Below, piece by piece: positions 14,417-24,242 of a stretch of 64,000 bases of DNA; position 1 is the first letter of the stretch; each line of letters begins with the position of its first letter. The stretch comes from Kurthia huakuii LAM0618. Lineage in GTDB: Bacteria > Bacillota > Bacilli > Bacillales_A > Planococcaceae. Location of the stretch: contig NZ_AYTB01000016.1 in assembly GCF_000505545.1 (NCBI RefSeq), positions 124,001-188,000 on the forward strand, given 5' to 3'. The notes under the pieces were generated by a model. It saw nothing but the letters and a program-made list of their open reading frames with translations, was not told where the DNA came from and did not search any database. Position numbers and translations under genes: made by a program.

Positions 14417-16216
14417 CTACTCAACCGTTACTGACTTGGCCAAGTTGCGTGGTTTATCAACGTCACAGTCGCGATATAGCGCTGCATAGTAGCTAATTAA
14501 TTGTAATGGAATCACAGTCACAAGCGGTGTTAATAACTCTTGTACAGCTGGTAATACCATTGAGTCTCCCACTTCTTCCATGCCTTCCATCGAAATGATG
14601 ATTGGGTTTGCACCGCGCGCTACAACTTCTTTCATATTGCCGCGTACGTTTAAGCTCATTGTTTTTTGTGAAGCAAGCGCAAATACTGGTGTACCATCCT
14701 CGATTAACGCGATTGTACCGTGTTTTAATTCACCGCCAGCAAAACCTTCCGCTTGAATATATGAAATTTCTTTTAGTTTCAAGGCGCCTTCCATACTTAC
14801 ACAATAATCGATACCGCGACCGATAAAGAATGCATTACGTGTCGTTTTTAACACGGCATCTGCCACTCGTTGAATGTCCTCTTTTTTATCGATAATTGAT
14901 TGAATCGCATTTGCGGCTACGCCAAGTTCAGCTTTTAAATCAAAGTCGAATGATACGCCTTGTGCTTTTCCTTCTACATAAGCAGCAATGGCAAGTACCG
15001 CAACTTGTGCTACGTACGCTTTTGTAGACGCGACAGCGATTTCTGGACCCGCATGTAATAGCAATGTGTAATCCGCTTCGCGTGATAATGTCGAGCCTGG
15101 TACGTTTGTAATTGTTAACGCTTTATAGCCTAGCTCTTTCACTTTTACTAACACTTGGCGACTATCTGCTGTTTCACCTGATTGTGAAATGAAGATAAAT
15201 AAAGGCTTTTCAGAAAGTAGTGGCATATTGTAGCCAAACTCACTTGCAATATGCACCTCTACCGGGATTTTCGCCATTTTTTCAAAGTATTGTTTACCGA
15301 CTAAACCAGCATGGTAGCTCGTACCTGCAGCGATGATGTACAGACGATCCGCTTCGCTTAATGCCGCTTGAATAGCCGCATCAATCGCAAGCTCGCCATC
15401 TACTGTGTATGCTGACACAATTTTACGAATAACGCCTGGTTGTTCGTCAATTTCTTTTAACATGTAATGTGGATATGTGCCTTTTTCGATATCGCTCATA
15501 TCTAATTCAGCTGTATATGGCGCGCGCTCTACTTTTGTGCCATCTAGTTTTTCGATTGACACATGGGCTGCTTTTACAATGACGACTTCTTTATCGTGTA
15601 GCTCAACGAATTGGTTTGTGACTTGTAGCATCGCCATTGCATCACTTGCGATTACGTTAAATGTATCGCCTACACCGACTAATAATGGTGATTTATTTTT
15701 CGCTACATAGATTGTTTCGCCGTCTTGCTCATCTAAAAGGCCAAGTGCATAAGAGCCATGTAGTAATGATAATGTTTTACGGAATGCGGCATCTGTTGAT
15801 AAGCCTTCATTTGCGAAGTGCTCTACTAATTGCACGATGACTTCTGTATCCGTATCTGACTTCATTGTCACGCCTTGTAAATATTCCTGTTGTAGTAAGT
15901 GGTAGTTTTCAATTACTCCGTTGTGTACTAAAGTAAAGCGACCTGATGCACTTTGATGAGGGTGCGCGTTTGATTGATTTGGCACCCCGTGTGTAGCCCA
16001 GCGTGTGTGACCGATACCAGCAGTTGCTTCTACTGATTCGTCTACTGCACCACGTAAGTTTGCAATACGACCGACTTCTTTAAATACATGTACGCCTGCT
16101 TCATTCATAACAGCGATACCTGCTGAGTCATAACCACGATATTCTAATTTTTCTAGTCCTTTTAATAAAATTTCCTTGGCGTCTAGTTGACCAATATATC
16201 CTACGATTCCACACAT
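14417..16216 (-). CDS. glmS: glutamine--fructose-6-phosphate aminotransferase (isomerizing)
   Basis: GlmS makes glucosamine-6-phosphate from fructose-6-phosphate and glutamine, the first step toward UDP-GlcNAc and peptidoglycan. The 599 residues match the family. Cys2 in MCGIVGYIG is the N-terminal nucleophile of the glutaminase domain, with GHTRWATHG and HNGVIENY following; two SIS domains hold [10 protein letters not shown] and [11 protein letters not shown], and the protein ends [19 protein letters not shown] precedes the ATG. A glmS ribozyme lies in the 5' leader. The 3' end carries the TnsD-recognised sequence used as attTn7. Confidence 0.98.
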   Translation of the reverse strand: MCGIVGYIGQLDAKEILLKGLEKLEYRGYDSAGIAVMNEAGVHVFKEVGRIANLRGAVDESVEATAGIGHTRWATHGVPNQSNAHPHQSASGRFTLVHNGVIENYHLLQQEYLQGVTMKSDTDTEVIVQLVEHFANEGLSTDAAFRKTLSLLHGSYALGLLDEQDGETIYVAKNKSPLLVGVGDTFNVIASDAMAMLQVTNQFVELHDKEVVIVKAAHVSIEKLDGTKVERAPYTAELDMSDIEKGTYPHYMLKEIDEQPGVIRKIVSAYTVDGELAIDAAIQAALSEADRLYIIAAGTSYHAGLVGKQYFEKMAKIPVEVHIASEFGYNMPLLSEKPLFIFISQSGETADSRQVLVKVKELGYKALTITNVPGSTLSREADYTLLLHAGPEIAVASTKAYVAQVAVLAIAAYVEGKAQGVSFDFDLKAELGVAANAIQSIIDKKEDIQRVADAVLKTTRNAFFIGRGIDYCVSMEGALKLKEISYIQAEGFAGGELKHGTIALIEDGTPVFALASQKTMSLNVRGNMKEVVARGANPIIISMEGMEEVGDSMVLPAVQELLTPLVTVIPLQLISYYAALYRDCDVDKPRNLAKSVTVE

Positions 16217-16299
16217 AATAAATTCCTCCGAATTGTTTGCAAATTTTTATCCATACGAAACTAAACCTTATCGATAGATAGGTTCATCCATTTGTATAA

Positions 16300-16470
16300 T
16301 TTGCCTGATAACTTCTTTGTCCAACGAATTACTTCATTGTTTTAAAAATCATCATCGATCGGGCAATACGACCGGGAGGCATCCGCCGAAACATCGATAC
16401 TCCTCCACCTCGTCTACTAAGGCTGTGTGGCTTGATTCCCTTAGTACTGGCGCTATAACTGTTTTCCGAT
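16300..16470 (-). promoter_or_regulatory. glmS self-cleaving ribozyme/riboswitch
   Basis: The leader carries the conserved core on the minus strand: AGCGCCAGTACTAAGGG near 16454, GACGAGGTGGAGGAGTATCG in the middle and TTTCGGCGGATGCCTCCCGG near 16370-16390. Cleavage is expected just before the G at 16453. Glucosamine-6-phosphate acts as cofactor, the mRNA is cut, and glmS expression falls. Outer limits are approximate. Confidence 0.95.
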
Positions 16471-16539
16471 TTTTACTGCAACACAATCCTCCTTCGCAGT
16501 TTTAAAGACGTCTAACCTCTTTTTGTAAATTGCATTACA

Positions 16540-16568
16540 ATCATACTGAATCCCATTTTAATAGTCAA
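16540..16568 (-). promoter_or_regulatory. sigma-A promoter of glmS
   Basis: Minus-strand TTGACT, 17-bp spacer, TATGAT lies about 85 bp before the ribozyme cleavage site. Confidence 0.65.
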
Positions 16569-16659
16569 TCAGAAACTAAAATTGAAAAGGTTCCCATTAA
16601 AAAAAGATGTCTTATTATTGAACGTTTCAATATGAAAATAGTTTCTTTTTCCTACAATA

Positions 16660-16692
16660 AGAAACCCTAAGCACAGCAAGCTTAGGATTTCG
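16660..16692 (-). terminator. putative terminator after the PfpI gene
   Basis: CCTAAGCTTGCTGTGCTTAGG forms a hairpin followed by a weak T-rich tract (GTTTCTT) on the minus strand. Confidence 0.45.
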
Positions 16693-16712
16693 ATTTCACA
16701 TGGTAAACACAA

Positions 16713-17222
16713 TTATTTTAATAACTTTACAATTTCGCGATTAAATGCAGGAATGTCATCTGGTGTACGGCTTGTCACAAGTTGATTGTTGCACACAACG
16801 ACCTCTTCATCTTTAAATTTAGCACCGGCATATTCCATATCGACGGCAATCGATTTATACCCTGTTGCATGACGTCCTTCTAGCGCCTTTGCATTAATTA
16901 ATAACTGAGGTCCGTGGCAGATAGCAAATACAGGCTTCTCCGCTTCCATAAACGCTTTTGTAAATGCGACAAAGCGGTCATCTGCACGCAATTGGTCTGG
17001 TGAAAAACCACCTGGAATCAGCAGCGCATCAAAGTCATTGGCGGATACATCGTCAATTCCTTTGTCGATTGTCAGCTGCTCTCCATGTTTCCCTTCAACT
17101 TGCTCGCCCGCTTTTTTCTCAATGGTTACTACTTCATGACCTGCATCACGAAGTGCTTTTGCAGGCTCCGTAAACTCAACATCTTCGAATAAATTCGTAA
17201 TGACTGTTGCTACTTTTGCCAA
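16713..17222 (-). CDS. PfpI/DJ-1 family protein (general stress, deglycase/protease-like)
   Basis: This belongs to the type-1 glutamine amidotransferase-like PfpI group. The nucleophile elbow AICHGPQLL with its cysteine and adjacent histidine is clear, as are LLIPGGFSPDQLR and the C-terminal TSRTPDDIPAFNRE. The likely start is TTG at 17220-17222 (MAKVATVITNLFEDVEF), with GAGGTG just upstream; the longer frame from 17273 adds residues not seen in relatives. It stands alone between glmM and glmS. Members act as proteases or protein deglycases; the substrate cannot be told. Confidence 0.85.
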   Translation of the reverse strand: MAKVATVITNLFEDVEFTEPAKALRDAGHEVVTIEKKAGEQVEGKHGEQLTIDKGIDDVSANDFDALLIPGGFSPDQLRADDRFVAFTKAFMEAEKPVFAICHGPQLLINAKALEGRHATGYKSIAVDMEYAGAKFKDEEVVVCNNQLVTSRTPDDIPAFNREIVKLLK

Positions 17223-17311
17223 ATTAAACACCTCTTCATTTAATGTAAAATTACTCAGTAATGTGAGCATCACGCTCTAGTATTATTGTTCCCACCTATC
17301 AGAACCTTAAA

Positions 17312-17347
17312 CAAAAAAAACGAGCGTGCTCTCTTAGCACACTCGCC
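17312..17347 (-). terminator. terminator after glmM
   Basis: GCGAGTGTGCT pairs with AGCACGCTCG, followed by eight T residues on the minus strand: a strong intrinsic terminator closing the cdaA-cdaR-glmM operon. Confidence 0.85.
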
Positions 17348-17359
17348 TTCTATTAAAAA

Positions 17360-18712
17360 TTATTCAGCTAAGCCCATTTCTGTGCGTACAACATCAGCAA
17401 TTGCTGTGCAGTACTGTTCACAAGCTTCTTGTGTAGGCGCTTCAACCATAACACGCACTAATGGTTCTGTACCTGATGCACGTACTAATACACGTCCATC
17501 ACCAGCCATTTTTTCTTCTACCGCTGTAATTTTTGCAGCTACTACTGCATTGTCTGTCACAGCATATTTATCGGTTACACGAACGTTGATTAGTTTTTGC
17601 GGGAAAATCGTCATTTCCGCTGCCAGCTCAGATAATTTTTTACCGGTAGCTTTCATTGTATTCACAAGTTGTAAGCCTGTTAATAGACCATCACCTGTTG
17701 TGTTGTAATCTAGGAATACGATATGACCTGATTGCTCGCCGCCCATATTGTAATCGTTTTTGCGCATCTCTTCTACTACATAACGGTCGCCAACTTTTGT
17801 TTGGACGCTTGCCATGCCATTTTCTTCAATTGCTTTGTAGAAGCCCATATTACTCATAACTGTTGAGACGACTGTATCTTTTTTCAAGCGGCCTTTAGCA
17901 TGCAAATATTTACCACAGATGAACATGATTTGGTCACCATCGATGATTTGACCATTTTCATCTACAGCAATTAAGCGGTCGCCATCGCCGTCAAATGCTA
18001 AACCAAGGTCAGCACCTTTTTCGACAACAAGTTCTGCCAATGCTTCTGGATGTGTAGAACCAACACCTGCATTAATATTTAAACCATTTGGAGTTGCACC
18101 CATTGTTGATAAATCCGCTTCTAAATCCGCATATAAATGTGCTGCTAACGATGACGTTGCACCATGCGCACAGTCTAGCGCGATATGAATGCCTTCAAAA
18201 TCTTCATCTACTGTTTGTTTTAAGTATTGAATGTATTTTTGACCGCCTTCAAAATAATCGCTCACACTGCCAAGGTCTTTACCTACCGGGCGTGGTAATG
18301 TATCTTCTGTTGCATCTAATAACGCTTCAATTTCCGCTTCTTGATGATCTAATAATTTAAAGCCATCTGAACCGAAAAACTTAATACCATTATCTTCTAC
18401 AGGATTGTGCGATGCAGAAATCATAACCCCTGCATTAGCACTGACTGCTCGTGTTAAATAAGCAACCCCCGGAGTTGAAATAACGCCTAAGCGCATCACT
18501 TCTGCTCCTACTGATAATAAACCTGCTACTAAAGCGCCTTCTAACATTTCACCAGATACACGCGTGTCACGTCCGATTAAAACTTTTGGACGTTCTGTAG
18601 CTTCTTTCGTTAAAACGTATCCACCAATGCGTCCTAATTTAAATGCCAACTCTGGTGTTAGCTCACTATTAGCGACGCCGCGGACGCCATCTGTTCCGAA
18701 ATATTTACCCAT
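17360..18712 (-). CDS. glmM: phosphoglucosamine mutase
   Basis: GlmM converts glucosamine-6-phosphate to glucosamine-1-phosphate. The start is the ATG of [15 protein letters not shown] (18710-18712), with GGAGAG upstream; earlier in-frame ATGs are not supported. The active-site phosphoserine motif ISASHNP, the metal-binding DGDGDR and the C-terminal [12 protein letters not shown] are present. At 450 residues it is full length. It follows cdaR by 42 bp. In Firmicutes GlmM also binds and inhibits the cyclase CdaA encoded two genes upstream. Confidence 0.97.
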   Translation of the reverse strand: MGKYFGTDGVRGVANSELTPELAFKLGRIGGYVLTKEATERPKVLIGRDTRVSGEMLEGALVAGLLSVGAEVMRLGVISTPGVAYLTRAVSANAGVMISASHNPVEDNGIKFFGSDGFKLLDHQEAEIEALLDATEDTLPRPVGKDLGSVSDYFEGGQKYIQYLKQTVDEDFEGIHIALDCAHGATSSLAAHLYADLEADLSTMGATPNGLNINAGVGSTHPEALAELVVEKGADLGLAFDGDGDRLIAVDENGQIIDGDQIMFICGKYLHAKGRLKKDTVVSTVMSNMGFYKAIEENGMASVQTKVGDRYVVEEMRKNDYNMGGEQSGHIVFLDYNTTGDGLLTGLQLVNTMKATGKKLSELAAEMTIFPQKLINVRVTDKYAVTDNAVVAAKITAVEEKMAGDGRVLVRASGTEPLVRVMVEAPTQEACEQYCTAIADVVRTEMGLAE

Positions 18713-18754
18713 GTTTTTCTCTCCTTCAAAACTCATACATATCTCTATCAATCA

Positions 18755-20047
18755 TTATGATTTTTTTGTAAATTTAACTTTCACTGATGTTTCAGATGCT
18801 TTTGCCTTAATGCCCTCAGGTGCTTCCACATGAATCGACATTGTTTTTGTACCTTCTGCTACATCTTCCACTTCCACGCTTACATTAAAGTCAGCTGCCG
18901 AAAGTTTGTCGACCGCATCCTTTTCCCCTTCAATTGTTAATGTAACAACCCCGGGATTTGGACGCACAAAATCAATTGTATACGCATCTGGATCAAAATT
19001 TAATACGTTAATAGGTACATTTTTCAATGTTTTTTGTGTTGTTTGTACTGTATCTGCGTCGTCTGTTTGATTGTCACTATTTGCAGGTGGTGGCTCTTCG
19101 TCTGTCGGTTGCCCAACTTCTGTGCTAATCAACACATTTATTTTCGCATCTGAAGCATACGTTACGCCAGCAGGCAACAAAACATCTACTGCTTTTGTCG
19201 TTGATGCAGTCACATCAGAAACATCTACATTTAACGTCAAACTTTCAATTGCTTCTACTTGCTGTTTTGGTCCATACAATGTAATCGTTGATTTTTCTGG
19301 CTTCATTGACGAAATATTTATGCCATTTGTCGGCTCGCCTTTTTGCTTCACAACAATAGGCACTGTTTTATTATACTCACCTACGTCAACTGTCACATGT
19401 ACCGTACGCGGTGAGAATGAAACATCAAGTGGATTCCACTCGGCATCAAACGCTTTAACGCGCACATCACGGTCAAATGATTTTTCAATTTCACTACCTG
19501 GTACAATCGCTTTCACATAGGCGATGCGATTCACATCTTCTGCCGCCCCTGTTACCGTTACAGTTTGTGGTGCCACTGCTGCTGCAACAACGTAGTGTCC
19601 CGTTGCAAGTTGTTGTTGCGTAATTTGCGGTTCAACTTTTACTTGTTTTGAGATGCGTTCTTCAATTTGAACAGTGACCATATGAGGTTCAATCGTATAA
19701 TCCAATTTATCCGACAACCCTGATACTTGGACTTTCACTTTATGTGTACCAATCGATTTATTCTTTAGATCAATATATACCTCAAAGTTTTTTGAGTTCT
19801 TTACCGGTAAAAGAATGCCGATGGGTCCTTTTAGTTTAACAGATACTGTTTTCGGTTCACCGGCGACAACAAAATTACTATTGTCGTAGCGAACCGTCAG
19901 TGGCATTTCAAGCGTTTCTTCCTTTGTACCAGAAACTGTATTTTGTGCTTCTTCTTTACTTTCAGGTTGTACCGTAAAGAATAATAGGATAGCTAAAATA
20001 AGAGCTGTAATTCGTAATAACCAAGGATTATCAATAAATTTATCCAT
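18755..20047 (-). CDS. cdaR: CdaA regulator CdaR (YbbR-domain protein)
   Basis: CdaR is a membrane-anchored extracytoplasmic protein that modulates the diadenylate cyclase CdaA. The start is taken at MDKFIDNPWLLRITALILA (20045-20047), with GGAGAGGGGG upstream, giving 430 residues. One N-terminal membrane segment (about residues 8-25) is followed by repeated YbbR beta-domains, each with a pattern like TVSVKLKGP, TVTVTGAAEDV or TVHVTVDVGEY, and a linker rich in P, D, T and Q. It overlaps the cdaA end by 8 bp. Confidence 0.93.
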   Translation of the reverse strand: MDKFIDNPWLLRITALILAILLFFTVQPESKEEAQNTVSGTKEETLEMPLTVRYDNSNFVVAGEPKTVSVKLKGPIGILLPVKNSKNFEVYIDLKNKSIGTHKVKVQVSGLSDKLDYTIEPHMVTVQIEERISKQVKVEPQITQQQLATGHYVVAAAVAPQTVTVTGAAEDVNRIAYVKAIVPGSEIEKSFDRDVRVKAFDAEWNPLDVSFSPRTVHVTVDVGEYNKTVPIVVKQKGEPTNGINISSMKPEKSTITLYGPKQQVEAIESLTLNVDVSDVTASTTKAVDVLLPAGVTYASDAKINVLISTEVGQPTDEEPPPANSDNQTDDADTVQTTQKTLKNVPINVLNFDPDAYTIDFVRPNPGVVTLTIEGEKDAVDKLSAADFNVSVEVEDVAEGTKTMSIHVEAPEGIKAKASETSVKVKFTKKS

Positions 20048-20891
20048 TATTCTTTTTACCCCCTCTCCAGTTCCATTTCGGCACCGTTTGATCGGTTGTA
20101 TCGCCGAACCACGCTCTGCGAAGGCGCACTTCAAACTCTTCTAGGGATAGGTCTCGATGGATGTCGCCATTCACCGTTAAACTAATGCCGCCCGTCTCCT
20201 CCGATACGATAATCGTAATAGCATCTGTGACTTCACTAATACCAATCGCAGCGCGGTGACGTGTACCAAGTTCCTTCGAAATAAACGGATTCTCAGAAAG
20301 CGGTAAATAACATGCTGCTGCTGCAATTTTGTTCTTTTGAACGATTACCGCACCATCATGTAGTGGCGTATTCGGAATGAAAATATTGATCATCAATTCA
20401 GATGAAATTTCAGAGTTCATTTGAATGCCTGTTTCAATATAATCCGTTAAGCCCGTATCTTTTTCAATTGACACCAATGCACCAATACGACGCTTTGCCA
20501 TATAGCCCACCGATTTTGTCATCGCCTGTACAAGGCGGTCTTGCTCTTGTTCCTCTTTCAGATTACTACTGCGAGAGAATAATTTACCTCGACCAATTTG
20601 CTCAAGTGCTCGACGAATTTCTGGTTGGAAAATAATAATGATGGCTAAAAAACCGAAATCAATAATCTGCTTCGTAATCCAGCCGAGCGTATCGAGTCCG
20701 AGTAACACAGTTACGACGCGGATAATGAATATTACAAAGATACCCTTCAGCAATTGCACTGCTTTTGTTCCGCGTATTAGAGTAAGACCTTTGTAAATCA
20801 CATACCAAACGAGTAGAATATCCAAAATATTGAGGAACAATCTAACTACTTCATTGTCTGCGAGTTGACTAATTTCTTGTATAAAATTCAT
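20040..20891 (-). CDS. cdaA: diadenylate cyclase CdaA
   Basis: CdaA makes the essential messenger c-di-AMP from two ATP, controlling potassium and osmolyte balance and cell-wall homeostasis. The 283 residues begin with three membrane helices (about 17-33, 46-63, 76-88) and a DAC domain holding the DGA motif (179-181, LHDGAVIV) and RHR (211-213, RHRAAIG). The operon order cdaA-cdaR-glmM is conserved across Firmicutes. Confidence 0.97.
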   Translation of the reverse strand: MNFIQEISQLADNEVVRLFLNILDILLVWYVIYKGLTLIRGTKAVQLLKGIFVIFIIRVVTVLLGLDTLGWITKQIIDFGFLAIIIIFQPEIRRALEQIGRGKLFSRSSNLKEEQEQDRLVQAMTKSVGYMAKRRIGALVSIEKDTGLTDYIETGIQMNSEISSELMINIFIPNTPLHDGAVIVQKNKIAAAACYLPLSENPFISKELGTRHRAAIGISEVTDAITIIVSEETGGISLTVNGDIHRDLSLEEFEVRLRRAWFGDTTDQTVPKWNWRGGKKNNG

Positions 20892-20974
20892 GTGGTTCGA
20901 TCCCCCACTTTTCTAGCAAGTGCATATGTGACAAGTATAGCATAGTTCATAAAAAAACCCTTCTGAGAACACAT

Positions 20975-21015
20975 AAAAACAGCTTAAGGATACAAGTAGT
21001 CCCCTAAGCTGTTTC
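20975..21015 (-). terminator. terminator after rsiW
   Basis: AACAGCTTAGGGGAC pairs with TCCTTAAGCTGTT, with a following T run on the minus strand. It separates sigW-rsiW from cdaA. Confidence 0.75.
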
Positions 21016-21016
21016 A

Positions 21017-21631
21017 TTAGTTATCCGCCCCAAAGAGCTTTTTAACGCCATTTTTCATCGAGTACCAAAGCCATTCAAAAGATTCATTGATTTCTTCAAC
21101 GTTTCCAGTGACATTTGCTGTTGAAGCCATGTACTTACCATTTACAACGGTCACATTGCCTTCAACATTCCCTTCGACAACCAAATTGCCATTCTCTACA
21201 ACTAAATCAGATTTAACTGTTTCACCCGCAGGAACGGTGACGGTTTCTCCCTCGACCACGATGCCAGGAGCTTTTGTTACGGAAAATTGCTGTGAATTAT
21301 TAAAGCTTGAAAATAAAGTCGCACTCATCAAAATCAAAAATACTGCAGCAGCTATTAGCATTGGATGTCTGCGTAAGAAACGTTGTACACCTTTTAACGC
21401 ACGTGGCTTAGTAGGTAAACGATGCATAACATTCGTTGTAAAACCTACAGGTACAGAAACGACTGCAGCACTCTTAATAAAGGCTACAACATTCGTTAAT
21501 TCATTCATATGCTCTTTACATGCATCACAACTCTTTAAATGTGTTCGTAATTCTTTTTCATGTTGTTGGCTAATATCGCCATCCAAATATTCATGCATAT
21601 ACTCAACTACATGCTCTGGACATTGCTTCAT
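21017..21631 (-). CDS. rsiW: anti-sigma-W factor RsiW
   Basis: RsiW holds SigW inactive until it is cleaved by membrane proteases under envelope stress. The 204 residues show a cytoplasmic zinc-binding anti-sigma domain with H31-x3-C35-x2-C38, one transmembrane helix (about 90-108) and an extracytoplasmic C-terminal domain rich in beta and valine (VVEGNVEGNVTVVNG). It starts 12 bp after sigW, as in Bacillus. Confidence 0.93.
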   Translation of the reverse strand: MKQCPEHVVEYMHEYLDGDISQQHEKELRTHLKSCDACKEHMNELTNVVAFIKSAAVVSVPVGFTTNVMHRLPTKPRALKGVQRFLRRHPMLIAAAVFLILMSATLFSSFNNSQQFSVTKAPGIVVEGETVTVPAGETVKSDLVVENGNLVVEGNVEGNVTVVNGKYMASTANVTGNVEEINESFEWLWYSMKNGVKKLFGADN

Positions 21632-21643
21632 AGAAATAACCTC

Positions 21644-22207
21644 CTACAAATCCCCCAACTGCTTACGTAATGCTTCGCGCCCTCTATGAACACGCGTTTT
21701 TACGGTTCCTAAAGGAATGTCGAGAATATCACTAATTTCTTGCAGGGGTAACTCCTCAATATACTTTAAAATAATGACCGCACGATATTTATCCGGTAAA
21801 CGGCTAATTTCATATTGGATGCGCTCTTGCAGCTCCATGCGTTCAAGTTCTTCCTCTGGTAAAGGTTCATCAGCAGCAAGCTGTGAATACATATCAAGTC
21901 CCTCGGTACCAGGTACTTCCGCGTCTAAATAATAATCCGGCTTTTTTTTACGAATACGGTCAATACAAAGATTTGTTGCGATGCGATATAGCCATGTAGA
22001 AAATTTTCGTTTTTGATCATACGTGTGCAGATGAATATAAGCTTTAATAAAAGCTTCCTGTGCCGCATCTTCTGCTTCTTCTTTATTGCCAAGCATGCGA
22101 TAGCATACTTGATGTAAGCTTTGTTGATAAAGGCTCACAATATCCGCGTATGCACTTTGATCACCTTTAAGTACTTGTTTAATTCTTTTGTTGATTAACG
22201 GATCCAT
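21644..22207 (-). CDS. sigW: ECF RNA polymerase sigma factor SigW
   Basis: SigW directs transcription of antibiosis and envelope-stress genes. Region 2 is visible as EEAEDAAQEAFIKAYIHL and FSTWLYRIATNLCIDRIRK, and region 4 as LPLQEISDILDIPLGTVKTR. The 187 residues equal the Bacillus protein in length. A SigW-type promoter lies directly upstream, so the gene is autoregulated. Confidence 0.95.
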   Translation of the reverse strand: MDPLINKRIKQVLKGDQSAYADIVSLYQQSLHQVCYRMLGNKEEAEDAAQEAFIKAYIHLHTYDQKRKFSTWLYRIATNLCIDRIRKKKPDYYLDAEVPGTEGLDMYSQLAADEPLPEEELERMELQERIQYEISRLPDKYRAVIILKYIEELPLQEISDILDIPLGTVKTRVHRGREALRKQLGDL

Positions 22208-22240
22208 TGTGATGTCCTTTCCACCTTCGCTTGTTTAATA

Positions 22241-22266
22241 TACGAATAACTTTTTAAAAAGTTTCA
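22241..22266 (-). promoter_or_regulatory. SigW autoregulatory promoter
   Basis: Minus-strand TGAAAC, 16-bp spacer, CGTA matches the SigW consensus exactly, 34 bp before the sigW start codon. Confidence 0.85.
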
Positions 22267-22271
22267 TTTTT

Positions 22272-23174
22272 TCATACAAGTTGTTCTCCCATAAGCGAAC
22301 CTAATAATGTAACCGCTACTTCTGCCGTACGATTACGTTCATCTAAAATCGGATTCACTTCTACTAACTCAAGCGAGGTAATGAGATTTGAATCTTGTAG
22401 CATTTCCATTGCTAAATGACTCTCACGATACGATAATCCCCCTGGCACTGGTGTACCTACTCCCGGTGTATAAATCGGATCAATACCATCTAAATCTAAC
22501 GACAAATGCACGCCATCTACATGTTGCCCTTCTAAATGAATAATTGCTTCTTGCATCACTGCTGTCATACCTAAGCGATCCACATCATGCATCGTATACA
22601 CTTGGATACCATGCTCACGAATAAATTTCTTTTCCCCGTAGTCAATTGAACGCGCACCAATTAAAACAATATTTTCTGGCTTTACTCTCGGAAACGCCTG
22701 TTGAATATCCGTTAATACGTTAGCTCCGTACCCCATTGCAACAGCAAGCGGCATTCCATGAATATTTCCACTAGGAGATGTTTCCTCTGTATTCATATCT
22801 GCATGTGCATCATACCAAATAACACCTAGATTTTCATAGTTTTCGGCCAAACCTGCAAGCGTCCCAATCGCAATACTATGATCGCCTCCTAATACAATCG
22901 GAAACGACCCTTTCTTGACTATAGTACTTACTTCATTCGCCAAACGTTTTGATACGTCTACTACACCATCTACATTTTTTAATGTTGGGTGATCTTGATC
23001 ATGAAACTTTTTATCAATATGTAAATCTCCCAAATCCTCAACCTGATGCCCTAATTTCTCTAGGCACTCAATTGCTCCAGCATAACGCAAAGCACTTGGC
23101 CCCATATCTACGCCGCGGCGGTTTTGTCCAAAATCAGATGGTACTCCAATAACTGAGATATTTAACATATTCAT
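22272..23174 (-). CDS. rocF: arginase
   Basis: Arginase hydrolyses arginine to ornithine and urea. The manganese ligands are in GGDHSIAIG, WYDAHADMNT and SLDLDGIDP, and the C-terminal ELVEVNPILDERN is typical. The 300 residues match the family. AGGAGG precedes the first ATG. The gene stands immediately upstream of sigW, as in Bacillus; its downstream end runs into the sigW promoter without a clear terminator. Confidence 0.95.
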   Translation of the reverse strand: MNMLNISVIGVPSDFGQNRRGVDMGPSALRYAGAIECLEKLGHQVEDLGDLHIDKKFHDQDHPTLKNVDGVVDVSKRLANEVSTIVKKGSFPIVLGGDHSIAIGTLAGLAENYENLGVIWYDAHADMNTEETSPSGNIHGMPLAVAMGYGANVLTDIQQAFPRVKPENIVLIGARSIDYGEKKFIREHGIQVYTMHDVDRLGMTAVMQEAIIHLEGQHVDGVHLSLDLDGIDPIYTPGVGTPVPGGLSYRESHLAMEMLQDSNLITSLELVEVNPILDERNRTAEVAVTLLGSLMGEQLV

Positions 23175-23215
23175 AGCAGATTCCTCCTGTATACGTTTTC
23201 ATTATTATTATACAG

Positions 23216-23257
23216 AAAAAAATCCCCATATGATAAAAATTACCATACGAGGATTTA
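23216..23257 (-). terminator. terminator after the CsbD-like gene
   Basis: AAATCCTCGTATGG pairs with CATATGGGGATTT, followed by T residues on the minus strand. Confidence 0.65.
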
Positions 23258-23273
23258 TATTTATTACATTCTA

Positions 23274-23450
23274 TTATTTATTATTTTTATCTTTCAAATC
23301 TGCAATTCTCTCTTGCGCTTCACCTTTTGCTTTATCGAGCTTACCTTCCGCTTGAAGCTTAGCATTGTTTGTAGCATTCCCTATTTGGTCTTTCACTTCA
23401 CCTTTTGCTTTATTGACGCCGGCTTTTAGTTTATCTGAGAACTCTGACAT
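23274..23450 (-). CDS. CsbD-like stress protein
   Basis: A 58-residue hydrophilic, lysine- and alanine-rich protein beginning MSEFSDKLKAGVNKAKGEVK and containing a second KAKGEAQER block. The repeated KAKG-E pattern is the CsbD family signature. In Bacillus CsbD is a general-stress (SigB) protein of unknown action. AGGAGG lies before the ATG and a terminator follows the stop. Confidence 0.85.
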   Translation of the reverse strand: MSEFSDKLKAGVNKAKGEVKDQIGNATNNAKLQAEGKLDKAKGEAQERIADLKDKNNK

Positions 23451-23557
23451 AAAAATAAAACCTCCTAAAGAATTTTAATTTATACAATACATGTATTCCC
23501 ACTCTTTACTATATTAAAACAAAAAAACTTCTTCACATACCGTGAAAAAGTTTGTTA

Positions 23558-23630
23558 TGAGTCATGCAGGATTCGAACCAGCGACCCTCTGATTAAAAGT
23601 CAGATGCTCTACCAACTGAGCTAATGACTC
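23558..23630 (-). tRNA. tRNA-Lys (TTT)
   Basis: The full cloverleaf can be written from GAGTCATTAGCTCAGTTGG to ATGACTC; the anticodon loop reads CTTTTAA. CCA is not encoded. It is the last of seven tRNAs downstream of the rRNA operon. Confidence 0.95.
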
Positions 23631-23631
23631 A

Positions 23632-23706
23632 TGGCTGGGGTACCAGGATTCGAACCTGGGCATGACGGAATCAAAATCCGTTGCCTTACCGCTTGGCTAT
23701 ACCCCA
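23632..23706 (-). tRNA. tRNA-Gln (TTG)
   Basis: It runs from TGGGGTATAGCCAAGCGG to TACCCCA with encoded CCA; the anticodon loop reads TTTTGAT. Confidence 0.95.
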
Positions 23707-23720
23707 ATATTAAATTGAAA

Positions 23721-23804
23721 TGGTGGAGGGGGGCAGATTCGAACTGCCGAACCCGAAGGAGCGGATTTACAGTCCGCCGCGTTTAGCCTCTTCGCTACCC
23801 CTCC
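23721..23804 (-). tRNA. tRNA-Tyr (GTA)
   Basis: It begins GGAGGGGTAGCGAAGAGG and has a long variable arm (class II); the anticodon loop reads CTGTAAA. CCA is encoded. Confidence 0.95.
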
Positions 23805-23813
23805 AGATAAAAA

Positions 23814-23889
23814 TGGTGGAGGATGACGGGATCGAACCGCCGACCCCCTGCTTGTAAGGCAGGTGCTCTCCCAGCTGAGCTAATCCTCC
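23814..23889 (-). tRNA. tRNA-Val (TAC)
   Basis: It begins GGAGGATTAGCTCAGCTGG; the anticodon loop reads CTTACAA and CCA is encoded. Confidence 0.95.
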
Positions 23890-23900
23890 GAAAATGAATT

Positions 23901-23975
23901 TGGTGACCCCTACGGGATTCGAACCCGTGTTACCGCCGTGAAAGGGCGGTGTCTTAACCGCTTGACCAAGGGGCC
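23901..23975 (-). tRNA. tRNA-Glu (TTC)
   Basis: It begins GGCCCCTTGGTCAAGCGG; the anticodon loop reads CTTTCAC and CCA is encoded. About 95 bp of AT-rich spacer separates it from the next tRNA upstream. Confidence 0.95.
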
Positions 23976-24069
23976 ATGTAAAATTTACGTCTTTTTTACA
24001 AGACAAGAATTATATTATCATATTTTTTTATAGCTTGCAATATGTTTTTTCATTTTTTTATTAAGGATA

Positions 24070-24142
24070 AGCTCCCAACCGGATTCGAACCGGTGACCTC
24101 TTCCTTACCATGGAAGTGCTCTACCTGCTGAGCTATGGAAGC
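24070..24142 (-). tRNA. tRNA-Thr (GGT)
   Basis: It begins GCTTCCATAGCTCAGCAGG; the anticodon loop reads ATGGTAA. The acceptor stem contains a T-G pair and CCA is not encoded. Confidence 0.93.
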
Positions 24143-24165
24143 ACAGCTATAAAAAGACAAAAAAA

Positions 24166-24242
24166 TGGCTCCGTTGGCAGGACTCGAACCTGCGACCCTC
24201 TGATTAACAGTCAGATGCTGCTACCAACTGAGCTACAACGGA
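24166..24242 (-). tRNA. tRNA-Asn (GTT)
   Basis: It begins TCCGTTGTAGCTCAGTTGG; the anticodon loop reads CTGTTAA and CCA is encoded. The D-arm has one base more (GGTAGCAGC) than the neighbouring tRNAs. First tRNA after the 5S gene. Confidence 0.95.
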
